Assembly: GCA_946811185.2 (NCBI GenBank)
Contig: OX328107.1
Coordinates: 40,201,860 to 40,265,859, forward strand
DNA from: Hippopus hippopus
Lineage: Eukaryota > Mollusca > Bivalvia > Cardiida > Cardiidae
Direction of reading: 5' to 3'
DNA: 64,000 nt
Shown here: one piece after another, positions 43,362 through 54,002 of the stretch
How the letters are laid out: each line of letters opens with the position of its first letter
Numbering within the stretch: position 1 is the stretch's first letter
The notes under the pieces: generated by a model
The model's database searches: none
Seen by the model: the letters and a program-made list of their open reading frames with translations, nothing else
What the model was told of the DNA's origin: nothing
Translations under genes and position numbers: made by a program

Positions 43362-43745
43362 ACTCCGCGAAGCAAGGTAAACTGCCGAAAGGGATTTTAG
43401 AGTATGAAACATTTTCAACACATAACAACAACAACAAAAGCGAAAACTCAAAACAAAAATCCTAGAATTTAACAGGAAAAGTATCAAAGTACAGCAAAGA
43501 AATATCAAAGTACATCACAATAATATTATACTACATAAAAAAAAAAGGGATTTTGGCTTTGTATGGGAATGAAATATATGGGAACCGTTCTTTTTGCGTT
43601 GGTGCACTCGATATCACAGACAAAAATCGACGCAATATATTCCCTTACAAATCTAATAATATGGTATCAAGAGACGAACATAAACACTTCTAGAATACAG
43701 AAAAGTTCAAATTTTATAGCCCTAGGCAAAAATCTTCTTACTATT
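43362..43745. other. Unassigned stretch
   Basis: Nothing recognised. Confidence 0.45.
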
Positions 43746-43757
43746 GCAGACATTGCA

Positions 43758-44063
43758 GCCTAGCCCCGGTAGAGCAGTCAGTAGCGTACAGGACTTCCTA
43801 ACAGGGGGGTCGCTGATTCAAATCCCTAGCTCGGCCAATTTCTTTCTGATGATTAATGATAGTCATTGCCAGAGGATTCATTCCTCACACCGCTGATCAT
43901 TGTTTCGACGATGGTCATTTGGGAAAGAAGCCAGTGGCTTGGGAAGAATATTGTGCTAAGTACTGGTAAAAGAAACGCCAGGCAAGCATGGATAGGTGTA
44001 CTGGCTGCTGCGATATTACTGATAATTATAATGTTGAAAACGGCGTTAATCTCAATCGAACAA
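43758..44063 (+). repeat. Full-length tRNA-derived SINE with 12-bp target duplication
   Basis: Flanked by identical gcagacattgca at 43746-43757 and 44064-44075. Head ggtagagcagtcagtagcgt (A box) and gctgattcaaatccc (B box), body ttaatgatagtcattgccag, gaatattgtgctaagtactg, and a tail gtactggctgctgcgatatt with gttgaaaacggcgttaat. Both ORFs over it are artefacts. Confidence 0.9.
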
Positions 44064-44114
44064 GCAGACATTGCAAATGAACTTTAGACTGCACATGGCA
44101 TGCACCCTGATTTT

Positions 44115-44155
44115 GTAGATGCATTAAGTTCCCTTTCCACAAAGCATGACATCAG
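44115..44155. repeat. Family B right-end scrap
   Basis: tgtagatgcattaagttccc, tttccacaaagcatgac. Confidence 0.6.
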
Positions 44156-44356
44156 TTGTGTTGATAGAATGAGGGGTAGAGCGTCTCCAAAAGAAAAAAA
44201 CCAAACATAATCGGTGACATATATCAAACCTCCTATATAAAGTATTGATTAATGTAAAACTGAGAAATACTTGCCTCCTAGAAATATTTAGAATTTACTA
44301 GGCAGTTTTAACGATAAGAGTACATGTAAACTAAACAAAGGCTGGTTATATATATA

Positions 44357-44905
44357 TTTGAGACACGCTTTGGGAAAAAGGGGCTAAATGCATCTCCATG
44401 ATGCATGGTACCAAGCAAAACGTCACAGTATTGTGGATAAAAAAAATAAACGAATTTGTCTAACAAATGAATGAATCCTGAAGTACAATGGTCCTTTGAC
44501 ATGTAGAAAATTGACCAATAGCAAAAATTTCGGTCCAGGTCAACCTGCGCGGACTGCGCAGGCTGACCTGCGTCGACAATTTTTGCAGATGCATTGAGGC
44601 CCCTTTTCACAGAGCATGGCTCATTTTGTACTAAAATTACAGTTTGAAGAGACTTTGACCGCCCTCCCATCTGTAATACATGTATATATGAGCTATGCTT
44701 TGTGAAAAGGAAGTTCAATGATGCATCTGCAAAAAGTATTGACCAATAATTCAGCTGACATGGGTTGAAACATTTTGGTATTGGGAAATTTTCTGCATGT
44801 GAAATGACCATTCTACCGAATGATTCAGTCGGTGTTTAGACAAAATTGATCCATAATAAGCGCCGACTTGCTTTGTATAATGCATTACGAAGATGCTGAA
44901 ATCCC
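44357..44905. repeat. Two family B elements in opposite orientations
   Basis: 44357-44625 is complete (gagacacgctttgggaaaaa ... cagagcatggctcat) with a near-perfect palindrome. 44689-44905 is inverted relative to it, with its palindrome deleted to ccaataattcagctgacatg. The 167-codon minus-strand ORF across both is spurious. Confidence 0.85.
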
Positions 44906-45394
44906 CCAACCACACCCTTCCCCTCAATACATGACCAGTGTAGGTGTATGTTTAGTGTGTTAATACATGTACATGAGATTTGGCAAGGAAAAAAACTTAC
45001 GATTTATTTATCCTTTTTAGACAATATTTAAAAAAAAAGTCTGTCCCAAGCCGTAAAAAAATGGTGTTCAGGGATATATCTGTTCAGTCGGAGAGTACTG
45101 AGTAAATGAATCCATAAAAATATCAGAGGGTACACAACTGCATGTTTTGTGCCATCTGAACTTGATGTAAACTACCTCACAGGCGACCACAGTCATGCAC
45201 AGCAATGAAAGGTTAAAGTTTTAGAAAATTACTGTACATTCGAAACCATGCGTTTAGAAAATGAACCTTAAACACGCGAAACTGAATTATATCTCGTAAA
45301 ATGTTGGGACTTTTTTATATGCATTTAAGTGGCACACAGCTAGATTTCGGTTAGCATATGTTCCTTGTTCCGACATTGCGACAGGATTAACTCC
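44906..45394. other. Mostly unassigned; weak C remnant
   Basis: A weak C core (caactgcatgttttgtgcca) lies near 45137. Nothing else. Confidence 0.45.
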
Positions 45395-45555
45395 TTTTTA
45401 CACCGCTAAATCATAATTTCGATGACGATTATCAGGACTGTGGGTTGCTTGAGAAGAATATTGTGCAAAGTACTTGCAAAAGAAACTCTAGGAAAGCGTG
45501 TATAGATGCACTGGCCGCCGAGATATAACTGAATCAATGTTGAAAAATGCGATGC
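45395..45555 (+). repeat. SINE 3' half
   Basis: caccgctaaatcataatttc, gaatattgtgcaaagtactt, gatgcactggccgccgagat, gaaaaatgcgatgcacac. Confidence 0.75.
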
Positions 45556-45674
45556 ACACTAGTTTGAGCTGTCTATAAAAATGTAGTATGTTTTATTTAC
45601 TCTTGAAAAGCTAAAATAGAATATGAGAACGCTTTACCCTGGCATGCGTGTTTTTAGCGGTCTCCTTCTTTTTA

Positions 45675-45890
45675 CGAGCCCTGTAGCTCAGCATGTTACG
45701 TCCAGGGCTTATAGTCCAGGAGTCTTGTGTTCAAATCGCAGCTCGATCAAGCTCTTTTTGAGGGTTGATGTTTGTCATTCCGACAGAATTCATTCCATTC
45801 TCACCCCTGAACATCATTTGACGATCTTCATGTTTGAAAGCAGCCAGTGATTTAGATAGACTTTTATGAAAGTGCTTGTAAAATAAATGC
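45675..45890 (+). repeat. SINE 5' two thirds
   Basis: agccctgtagctcagcatgt (A box), gtgttcaaatcgc (B box), body to gaaagtgcttgtaaaataaa; the GCCGCCGCG tail is absent. Confidence 0.75.
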
Positions 45891-46237
45891 CATGGGCGTA
45901 GGGATGTGTATATTGCCTTCCCCCCCTCCCCCTCCGAGATGATTGAAATTATGTGAACATTTTCCAACGGATGGGCTCATGCGCCGACACATTTAAAGTC
46001 AAGCTAGACCAAATTTACATACGTTTTTGTTCTTATCGCCGAATTAGACTTGAATTAGAAGTTGCCCCACCATTTTATTCCCAGTTGATGTCTTGTTTGA
46101 TTGTCCAGACATAGATGTGCATTTTTCTTCCTCGTTGTTTTTTCCCCCTGTTATCAAAGTCCTGAAACTACCGAAAGTGAGAACAATCCCTCTGTCTCTC
46201 TCCCTCTTTTCCATCTCTCACTGATCACAATTACAAA

Positions 46238-46437
46238 TGCACCATGATGCATAATACCAAGCAAGTCATCACATAATTATTGAAATGTAAAAAGTACATT
46301 GGTCCTTTGACATGCAGAAAATTGACCGATAGCAAAAAGTTTTGACCCATGTCAGCCTGCATGGACTGTGCTGTCAGACATGGGTGGATAATTTTTGCCG
46401 ATGCATTAAATTCCCTTTTAATAGAGCATAGCTCATT
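46238..46437. repeat. Family B element, left-truncated
   Basis: accatgatgcataataccaa, catgcagaaaattgaccgat, damaged palindrome gtcagcctgcatggactgtg, right end agagcatagctcat. Confidence 0.8.
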
Positions 46438-46854
46438 AAAAAGGTACAACAATCATTGAAATACATACATAGCGTCAGAGATCTACTTACCATAGCGATA
46501 TTATCTTTTACTGTCGGTTATGCGGTTGGCATTTCCAGTAATTTACATATACGAGTAGTATACTATCTATAGCACTCTAATGGGTTTCCGCCATGCCAGA
46601 GTAACGAAGAGCTTCATCTTTCTTATTTACGACTACCCATGTGTGTCCTTTCCAGTTCATATTTTTAGATCAAAGAATTGATTTATCTGAGATTGTTAGC
46701 TTTTAATTGATACCATGTGGCTGAGACATTAACAGGGAAACACATAATGGAGATCGAAACAAGACAACACATACTTCCAAACTGATCGTGATCTACACTT
46801 TTGTGAAATATCATGGCAAAAAACAGTCTCAAAATCGCAGCATTTAGCCTTTAA
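46438..46854. other. Unassigned stretch
   Basis: Nothing recognised. Confidence 0.45.
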
Positions 46855-46935
46855 AAAGTTTAGACAATAAAGATCAAAGATAAGATTGAAGATTCTGTAC
46901 AGTCCAATTTTACTCTAAACTGTCACCAAAAACAA
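46855..46935. repeat. Family C remnant
   Basis: agacaataaagatcaaagat, aagattgaagattctgtaca, gtccaattttactctaaact. Confidence 0.5.
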
Positions 46936-47385
46936 TTCAACTCTTTACCAGATGACGAAATTTTAGATTTGTCCAAACTAAAAACAACCGCAGACGACTG
47001 ATTTAATGTGACTAAATGACATATTTGTCTTGGACGGGGTAGGAAATACTGTGGGGGAAAAAAAGAAAATGCTGCTTACCCCTTTACCAAACTATCCCTG
47101 GTTTTAACGACCTTGAAGAAGCAGCCTTCTGAAAACATTGTGGGAAAAGGAGAAAATGCTGGTAACCAGCATTTTCTCCTTTTCCCACAATGTTTTCTAC
47201 TCTTCTAAAGTCAAGTTTCAATTTTTGAGTCAAGTTTATTTTGTCGTCTGCAAATGCTTTCAATTTGGACAAGCCTAAAATTTTGTCGTTTGGTAAAGAG
47301 TTAACAGCGGACTGCTCAGGCTCACGTGGGTCGATATTTTTCGCAGATGCACTTAACCCCCTTTCACAGAGCATGGTTCATATAA
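46936..47385. repeat. Mosaic: half A, complete A, half B
   Basis: 46936-47078 is the left half of one A, ending exactly at its hairpin centre (aaaatgctgcttacc). 47079-47304 is a complete A with a perfect hairpin and TTAAC end. 47305-47385 is the right half of a B starting in its palindrome (agcggactgctcaggctcac). The second halves of the outer two are missing. Confidence 0.8.
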
Positions 47386-47394
47386 AACCGACCT

Positions 47395-47570
47395 GTTTCG
47401 ACGGCTGCAAGTAGAAACCACTGAACCTCAGATGTCTTTAAGGGTTGACTAAACAAGCGGACTGTAGAGATCGAAGATCAAACTGTAGGTTCTGCGTAGT
47501 CTGATCTTGATTTACTCTTTCTGCCAAATCCCCATCTTAACTCCTATGGCGCAGAAAGGGTTAATTGCGT
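47395..47570. repeat. Family C/I element
   Basis: gacggctgcaagtagaaacc, a mutated core (gatcaaactgtaggttctgc / gtagtctgatcttgat), end ggcgcagaaagggttaa. Confidence 0.65.
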
Positions 47571-47633
47571 TAGAGCACTACTTTTCGTCTTAGTAAAAGT
47601 ACACGACAAAAATAGCAGGCTAAAAGCTTGACT

Positions 47634-47852
47634 TAACCCTTTACCAAACGACAAAAATTTGGTCTCGACCAAATTGAAAGCATTTGCAGATGACAAAGTA
47701 AATGTAGCTCAAGTGATCTGTCTTTGATAGGGTAGAAAGCATTGTAGGAAAGGGAGCATTTTCCATTTACCCCACAATGTATTAAAAAGCATTCTAAAGA
47801 ACTTCAGGGTCGTTCAAACTAAGGATTGTGTGGTAAAGGATTTAACTATTTG
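47634..47852. repeat. Family A element, hairpin shortened
   Basis: ttaaccctttaccaaacgac; hairpin reduced to gtaggaaagggagcattttc, catttaccccaca; right gtgtggtaaaggatttaa. Confidence 0.85.
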
Positions 47853-48390
47853 AATAGCAGTCACAAGTAGATCAGGAAAACGGCTAACTAGCATCAATGT
47901 CATTCTTAAGCGCTGATTCGTCTATAATTGTTTTGGGAAGAAAACCAATTTTATATATCCCCCAATATTACCTTATCTAGGAGTGGTAAACTGGTAGCGA
48001 ATATTCGAGCGCAGTTGCAGGTGGCGAGAAGTAAAGCTTCGTGCGAATTTCATTTCAAGTATTGATCTGGAAAAAAAAAGAAATAGTATGTCTTGACAAT
48101 AAAATGGAAAGACATATTGTATGTTTACCCTTCCAGGCAGTTTCTTTCGAAATATCTTAAATTTCCTCTGAGGTAGAACTGTTGTTTCTGCCAAGTAATA
48201 TCTGAAGGAAAGGGAGATAATGCTTATCTCGAAATTGTCTTATCATTCAGCACATTGTCTTGAATGCCATGCCAGAGCATGGCAGACCAGGATAGACTGG
48301 TTTTCATTGTGTGATATCTGATCTTGATTTACATGTTTTATTTTACACCTGATGTTGTCAATATCACCCACGGAGTACACAGAGAGGGCG
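47853..48390. other. Unassigned stretch
   Basis: A small imperfect stem (catgccagagcatgg) lies near 48267; nothing else recognised. Confidence 0.45.
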
Positions 48391-48816
48391 AGTGGCGCAG
48401 CCACGAGTGAAAATATCACGATGATGATCATGAGATGAAATCAATTTCGATCTTTCACCTAAAAAAAAAATTCTATTTATATCATCTTCTAACCCCTTTT
48501 TGTTGAGACTTCCGTCAAAATCTAGTACAGTTGTTTTCTGTAATTCCCCGTGGCGTCCCCCCTCACATAACAACGCATTAAACTATGACGTAAACCGCTC
48601 GAAATCCAGGGTAAATGCGCGTAAATTACGTCCCTCGGGTTGAATGGCACGCGCGCTGTTTACCTATAGGTAACTAGTGCGCGGGAACTATTGCTTCCGT
48701 CTTCAATTGAGGAGTTAGAATATATGAAATCGGTATTTTTCACTGGTCGTGACCATGAAATACCAAGCGATAGTTCACTATTAATGCTCGATAAACTACC
48801 TATAAGCATGAAATAA
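48391..48816 (+). repeat. Family H repeat
   Basis: Begins inside the H hairpin (ccacgagtgaaaatatcacg), then ttctaaccccttttt, cgtggcgtcccccctcac, cttcaattgaggagttagaa; ends ctataagcatgaaataa. Confidence 0.8.
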
Positions 48817-48866
48817 TTATTAGTATTCAATTGTGTAACCTCACGTAAATCAAACTGCATCTTGTA

Positions 48867-49086
48867 TTAACCCTTAGGCTGCTAAGCGCGACTCACTGAC
48901 CATTTGCGGACAGTGTAGATCAAGATCAGACTGCACAGAACGTGCAGTCTGATCTTTGATCCACACTGTCCGATAAGGGCATATTGGCCCCCCCCCCCCC
49001 CCAACATACCTTCTATATATCAAAATTTGGGTTTTTACTATTGGCTTAAAAGTTTCCTTTCAATTATATAGCAAGATAAGAGTTAA
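48867..49086. repeat. Family C element, complete, with 15-C run
   Basis: TTAA at 48867-48870 and 49083-49086; ends cccttaggctgctaag and tagcaagataag. The core gatcagactgcac-agaac-gtgcagtctgatc has perfect 13-bp arms. A 15-C run replaces the usual short cccc. Confidence 0.9.
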
Positions 49087-49099
49087 TTTCCCCAACTGT

Positions 49100-49325
49100 C
49101 TGAACTATTTACCAAACGACAAATTGCCAAAATTAAAGATGACTTTTCCAAAGTTAAAAGCATTGTGCAGACGACAATTTAAATGTCGCTAAAACCGTGT
49201 GATTTGTCTTGGATAGGGTAGAAATCTTTGTTGGAAAGGGTGAAAATGTTGCTTTTCCGACAATGTTTTAAAAAACAGTCTTCTTCAAGTCGCCTAATCA
49301 CAGGTTTGTTTAGTAAAGGGTTGAA
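49100..49325. repeat. Family A element, hairpin mostly lost
   Basis: actatttaccaaacgacaaa, gcagacgacaatttaaatgt, ttggaaagggtgaaaatgtt, gcttttccgacaatgttt, tttgtttagtaaagggttga. Confidence 0.8.
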
Positions 49326-49429
49326 TAGATTCAATTGAAAGCTTTTAAATAAAGTCAGCTGGAAAAATTCTCTTAGATATTGCATTTTCAAGGATATTTT
49401 TGGCCAAATTATCTCACAAATTATCAGAG

Positions 49430-49752
49430 GGTGTAAATCTAAGATCAGACCGAACGTTCTGTAGAGTTTGATCTTGGATCCATGTACGCAAAATCACATC
49501 AAGTCATGCTCAGCATTGTAACTATAAACAAACGGGTCAATTCTAATACAATCGAGATTATCTGGAAATCTAGTGTGTTATTACCGAGAACGTTTCAACC
49601 CTTAGGCCTCTAAGCGCACCTCTGATCTTGGATCTACACTGTCTGATACGATGAGATCTTTTCGGTGATACAAAACTTGAAGTCGCTAGTAATTACTATT
49701 ATCTAATGGTTGGCAGTTTTCATTTGGAAGTTATTGGGCAGTTATTTAGCTG
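49430..49752. repeat. Two family C fragments
   Basis: 49430-49545: cagaccgaacgttctgtaga with gatcttggatcc. 49596-49752: acccttaggcctctaagcgc then tctgatcttggatctacact, left arm deleted, ending agctgttaaa at the next A. Confidence 0.6.
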
Positions 49753-49980
49753 TTAAACCCTTTACCACACAAACCTGAAATTAACCTACCTAATGAAGAA
49801 CGCTTTCATACTTTGTGAGAAAAGTGAAAATGCTACTCACCAACATTTTCTCCATTTCACACAACGTGTTTACCCTTTTGCAAACAAATCCCATCATTTG
49901 AGCCACATGTAATTTGTCAATCTCGCATGCTTTCAATACTTATGGACGTGTTAAAAACTTTGTCAGGCAAAGGGTAAAGG
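49753..49980. repeat. Family A element
   Basis: aaaccctttaccacacaaac; hairpin tttgtgagaaaagtgaaaat, gctactcaccaaca, ttttctccatttcacacaa; right ttgtcaggcaaagggtaaag. Confidence 0.8.
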
Positions 49981-50449
49981 GCTAATGTCAGTTATCATTC
50001 ATTAGTTTGACAATAGGTTCCATTAACGCATATCCGAAATTACCCAACCTTTGATGTTTTGTTTTGGCAAATACAATACAGTAAGATCAGACTGCAATTC
50101 TATGCAGACTGCTCTTGTTGTGCTCTCTCTGATAGCTATGTATTTCCATACCCAGTTTTTTACGTATCCGGTATCGGTTTTAAATCAATATGTGGATCTT
50201 AAACGGGGACTGATCTTGATGATAGTTATAATACCGGAGGATAAATGTTAATTATGGTTTAACATACGGTTTTCTCTAGGGATGAGCTAGAACATGTTTA
50301 TACCTTTTTCACTGTGATGGATCACGTCGTCTGACATATTTGTGCTAAAAACAGTTGAAAAAAAGAGATATCCTCAGACTTATACCAGAAACCACAGAAT
50401 AAATTAGACTTGCCCCGAGTACTACAATAAGTGTTTTTTTCTGCGTTGT
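49981..50449. other. Unassigned stretch with C scrap
   Basis: aagatcagactgcaattcta near 50092 is a C core scrap. The rest is unrecognised. Confidence 0.45.
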
Positions 50450-50645
50450 TCAGGAGTCAATGTGCATGATTCGTAACCTGGGGGCCGAGGGTTCGATCCT
50501 AACTCTTAGCACTGGGTTTTCTACGGGGCAAGGCACCTGAGTGCTCCAGCCTGGAACCGGGGACATCACGTACATACATGAATAAATGGATTGTCACCCT
50601 GATTTGACTGAACAGCGATGTAAAATAACATTCAATCAACCAATT
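50450..50645 (+). repeat. SINE fragment with eroded head
   Basis: gagggttcgatcctaac (B box), ggggcaaggcacctgagtgc body as at 332-505, and an attcaatcaacc tail. Confidence 0.6.
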
Positions 50646-50870
50646 CTTACTAAGCAACAAACCTTCTAGACTTTTCCAAATCCATATAATTTAAAGACGA
50701 CAATTTAAATGCGACTAAAATAGTTGACATTGCCTTTCAGAGGGTACAAAACATTGCGAGAAAAACGAGAAAATGCCGGCAACCACCATTTTCTCCATTT
50801 CCTACAATGTTTTCAAAAACCTTCCTTCTATGATCGTTAAAGCTTGAACTAGTGTTGTAAATGGTTATTA
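50646..50870. repeat. Family A element
   Basis: tactaagcaacaaaccttct; hairpin gcgagaaaaacgagaaaatg, ccggcaaccacc, attttctccatttcctacaa; right agtgttgtaaatggtta. Confidence 0.75.
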
Positions 50871-50962
50871 ATGCACGATTTACCAAGTGGGATGCCAAAG
50901 GCTCTTTCGTGAGCACTGATCTCTGTTGAGCATGCTCAAGATTGTTTTACACTATATAGACT

Positions 50963-51172
50963 GTGAATCCAGAGGTGGGTCTACACTCCTCGATAGAGCA
51001 TCCTCCATACAGCCCTGACCTGTCACCTTGTGACTTTCGATTGTTCCCACGACCAAAGGAAATGGTAGCAGGACACCGAACTGAATCCCATAGCTGTATT
51101 AGAAGTGCGGTCTACCAGTGTCTTCAACATATACTAGTACCTAAAGTAGTATGGCATTTTGGAAGTGGGTAG
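50963..51172 (+). pseudogene. mariner-like transposase C-terminal fragment
   Basis: The plus-strand frame carries EHPPYSPDLSPCDFRLFPRP, the signature block of mariner (DD34D) transposases that contains the third catalytic aspartate (SPDLSPCD). Downstream residues (AVYQCLQHI, VVWHFGSG, then a stop) fit the family's C-terminus. The DNA-binding domain and first two catalytic residues are absent: upstream sequence from 50871 shows no continuation. The start is arbitrary because the fragment is 5'-truncated. No inverted repeats were identified around it. Confidence 0.8.
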
Positions 51173-51618
51173 ATTGTTGTTAAAAGTGTGTGGAGGCAAA
51201 TCTGAATTTGCGAGAACCCTTATGATAATTTCTAAGCATTACACGGATAAAGTGACTTAAGATCTGAACTCCCGAGAACCCATATTTAATATCCAAAGCA
51301 TTCTACGGGTTAATTAAGTATCGGTGAGGACATTTGTGGCACTCTCCAGGCATCCAATGCATTACTACTGTTCAAATGTACAATGACAGTACCATCTGAA
51401 TTGGTTGTTACCTATTTGGCCGTCCTTAAGAATTCTACAGATGAATACGGATTAAATCGGAATCGATGGTAAGTAACCCTAATGACGAACCCTCAGGGTC
51501 GATACAGATCAAGTCTAAATTGGTGTGTAATTTATGCCACCGCAAGCATTCTGCTGGTTAATTTTGTTGAAACCTGAATTGTTGACCACCTATCGGCAGT
51601 CAGAGAGCCGTATACGGT

Positions 51619-51831
51619 TTAACCCTTATCTTACTAAATAACTAAAATGAAATTTTCAATTCGATAGTAAAAATAAAAAGTATTGCTATTTCAAAGTTGT
51701 GTTTTGGGGAATAATATCTCCTTATCGGACAGTGTAGATCTAGGATCAGACTGCACGTTCTGTGCAGTCTGATCTTGATCTATACTGTACGCAAAAGGTC
51801 AGTAAGTCGCGCTTAGTAGCGTACGGGTTAA
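51619..51831. repeat. Family C element, complete, in the array
   Basis: TTAA at 51619-51622 and 51828-51831; perfect core gatcagactgcacgttctg / tgcagtctgatcttgatc; end cgcgcttagtagcgtacggg. Confidence 0.9.
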
Positions 51832-51895
51832 TACTGTTCCAATCTGAATTGGTGAGAGAGAACTTTTTTGATACTCCAAAAGCATTCTAGGGGTT

Positions 51896-52110
51896 AACTC
51901 TTTATCAAACGACATGATTTCAGGCTCGTCCAATTTGAAAGCGTATACAGAGGAAAAATTCAATGTTAATCAAATGACGAAGTTGTCCTTTTTTTTAAGG
52001 AAAGAACACGTTGTGGGTTACCAGCATTTTCTTCTTTTCCTACAATGTTTTCAAAAGCCTTCCTAGTTAGGGTCGTTAAAACTGGGGGTGATTTGGTAAA
52101 GCTGTTTAAA
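51896..52110. repeat. Family A element in the array
   Basis: ttaactctttatcaaacgac; left hairpin arm deleted (cgttgtgggttaccagcatt), right arm kept (ttcttcttttcctacaatgt); right gatttggtaaag. Confidence 0.8.
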
Positions 52111-52673
52111 TCTGAATAACCTGTGTGAGATAATCTTCAAGCATCTTACGGTTTGAAACAGTTCAAATCTAAATTGGTTGGGAGCCTAATGGAAATTGCG
52201 AAGAATATTACGGATCAAAGCTGATTGATATCTGTTCAAATCTGAATAACATACAAGGTTATCTCCAAGCATCCAATGCTTTGAAACAGTTCTTATCTGA
52301 ACTGGTGAGAAGCTTCATGACAAGTACGAAGAGTATTACGAATTCATACAGTTGAAAGGTGCTTGAAAGCTGTTCAAATCTGAAAAACCTGCGAGGTAAT
52401 CCCGAAGCATCCTAGGTTTGAAACAGTTCAAATCTGAATTTGTTAGGAGCCTTATGGCAATTACGAAGACTATTACGGATTGATACCGTTGAAAGCTATT
52501 TGAAACCTGTTTAAATCTGAGGAACCTGTTAGATAATCACCAAGCATCCTACGGTTTGAAACAGTTCTGAATTGGTTAGGAACCTTATAGCATATTACCA
52601 AAAATATAATAACACAGTACAAGGCTGAATTTTGGGGCAATTCCTATGCATTCCACGAGTCAATACTGTTCAA

Positions 52674-53085
52674 GTCGTAAGGCACTCCCCGACGATTTCT
52701 CGTTATTAACGGAAATGCCATGTCATTTAGATGTTGTCACCTGTTAATATCTAAAAGTAGTCCGTATCATCGCAAGTAAACCGTGTCATACCCTCATTGT
52801 TGTCTTGTTTCTGTACTTTCTTTGAATTCTCACAACAATATTAGAAATGAACCATGCTCTGTGAAAAGAGGTTTAACGCATCTGCACGAGTCAGTTCTAT
52901 TCAAGTCGTAAGGCACGCCCCGAAGTTTTCTCGTTATTTACGGAAAAGCCATGTCATTTAGACATTGTCAGATGGTGATATCTTAAAGTAGTCATTGTAT
53001 CATTTCTAGAAAACTGTGTCATACTCTTACTGGTGTCTATTTTCTGTTCCTTCTTCGAATCCTCAAAGCAGTATTAGAAATAATT
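52674..53085 (+). repeat. Direct duplication with B scrap at the junction
   Basis: caagtcgtaaggcactcccc ... acaatattagaaat (52674-52852) is repeated at 52899-53083 (caagtcgtaaggcacgcccc ... cagtattagaaat). Between them lies the first 40 bp or so of family B (accatgctctgtgaaaagag, gtttaacgcatctgcac). Confidence 0.8.
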
Positions 53086-53284
53086 TGAGTCTTTAGTTAC
53101 CTGTTAGGCAATAATGGCATTAAAATTATTTACAGGTAATTGTCACAGTTTCAATCTTTTCATTTTTCGATTCATGAAAACAGTAATTGTTAAATTCAAG
53201 ACTGCTAAATGAATGCATTGAACATATTTAAATCATGAAAAAAAGATCCACGCATTTTCATTTCAAACTTTTTCATGGCCAAAA

Positions 53285-53600
53285 TGTCTCGGGACAGGGT
53301 AGATTCAAGATCAGGTTGGACGCTCTGTGCAGTCTCGTCTTGATCTTCACTGTCCGTAAAAAAAAACGCATTGAGCAGCAAAACGATTTACTCTTTCAAC
53401 GCCAAATATATGAACTCCACAATTCTCAACGGCTTATAATACAATCCACCAAAACTCATCAAGATTTTTTTCTTATAGGCTTGACCTAACATGCAGATGG
53501 TGTTGATCCAAGATCAGGCTGCAAGTCTTTTCAGTCTGATCTTGATCTATATCGTTCTCGAAATCCCATTGTTTTCGCCTATGGTGCTAAAAGGGTCAAT
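53285..53600. repeat. Two family C/I elements
   Basis: 53285-53370: gggacagggtagattcaaga, damaged core. 53400-53600: cgccaaatatatgaactcca, core gatcaggctgcaagtctttt / cagtctgatcttgatc, end tatggtgctaaaagggtcaa. Confidence 0.7.
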
Positions 53601-54002
53601 GGGCAAGTGGGTAGATGAGTTAACACGTGTTCTGCTTTAAATACTCGGGTGAAAGCAACTTCGATAATCACCCTAAAAACAAAAGAGAAAATTACTTGAC
53701 AATTCTATTCCCGTGTGACATCGTTGTAATTGGGAAAGAAGATGTAATTGGGGGAAGGCAAAATGAGGGGTTTTCTCTCTGGCATGACAAAACCTCTGTG
53801 CTAGAGCTGTTTTTATTTCTTTCCCGCCTGAGATTCTGTTAATTGTGTTTTGGCCACATGGTGGTTTCCTTGTCATGGCCGGTAATTGCATCATAACTCA
53901 TAGAAAGCGTCCAGAGCGATTTGTCATTTTACGATGATGTTTTTTCAAATGCATGCAAGTATTTGTTTTCAGAAGATAAGGTCAAATAGATCATTAATGT
54001 TT
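53601..54002. other. Unassigned stretch
   Basis: No gene or repeat match; the ORFs on both strands have no recognisable motif. Confidence 0.45.

Larger units (their letters stand above)
51180..52620 (+). repeat. Degenerate tandem array, about 130-140-bp period, with insertions
   Basis: The marker ctgttcaaatctgaataacc or variants recurs at about 52102, 52231, 52370 and 52507, each followed by caagcatccaatgctttgaa-like and cagttcaaatctgaattggt-like segments. Earlier, more diverged relatives extend left to about 51200. C (51619-51831) and A (51896-52110) are inserted within it. Confidence 0.75.

Noticed and set aside
44308..44811. 167-codon minus-strand ORF, the longest in the window
   Set aside because: It runs through two family B elements and intervening sequence; parts of the same peptide recur wherever B occurs.
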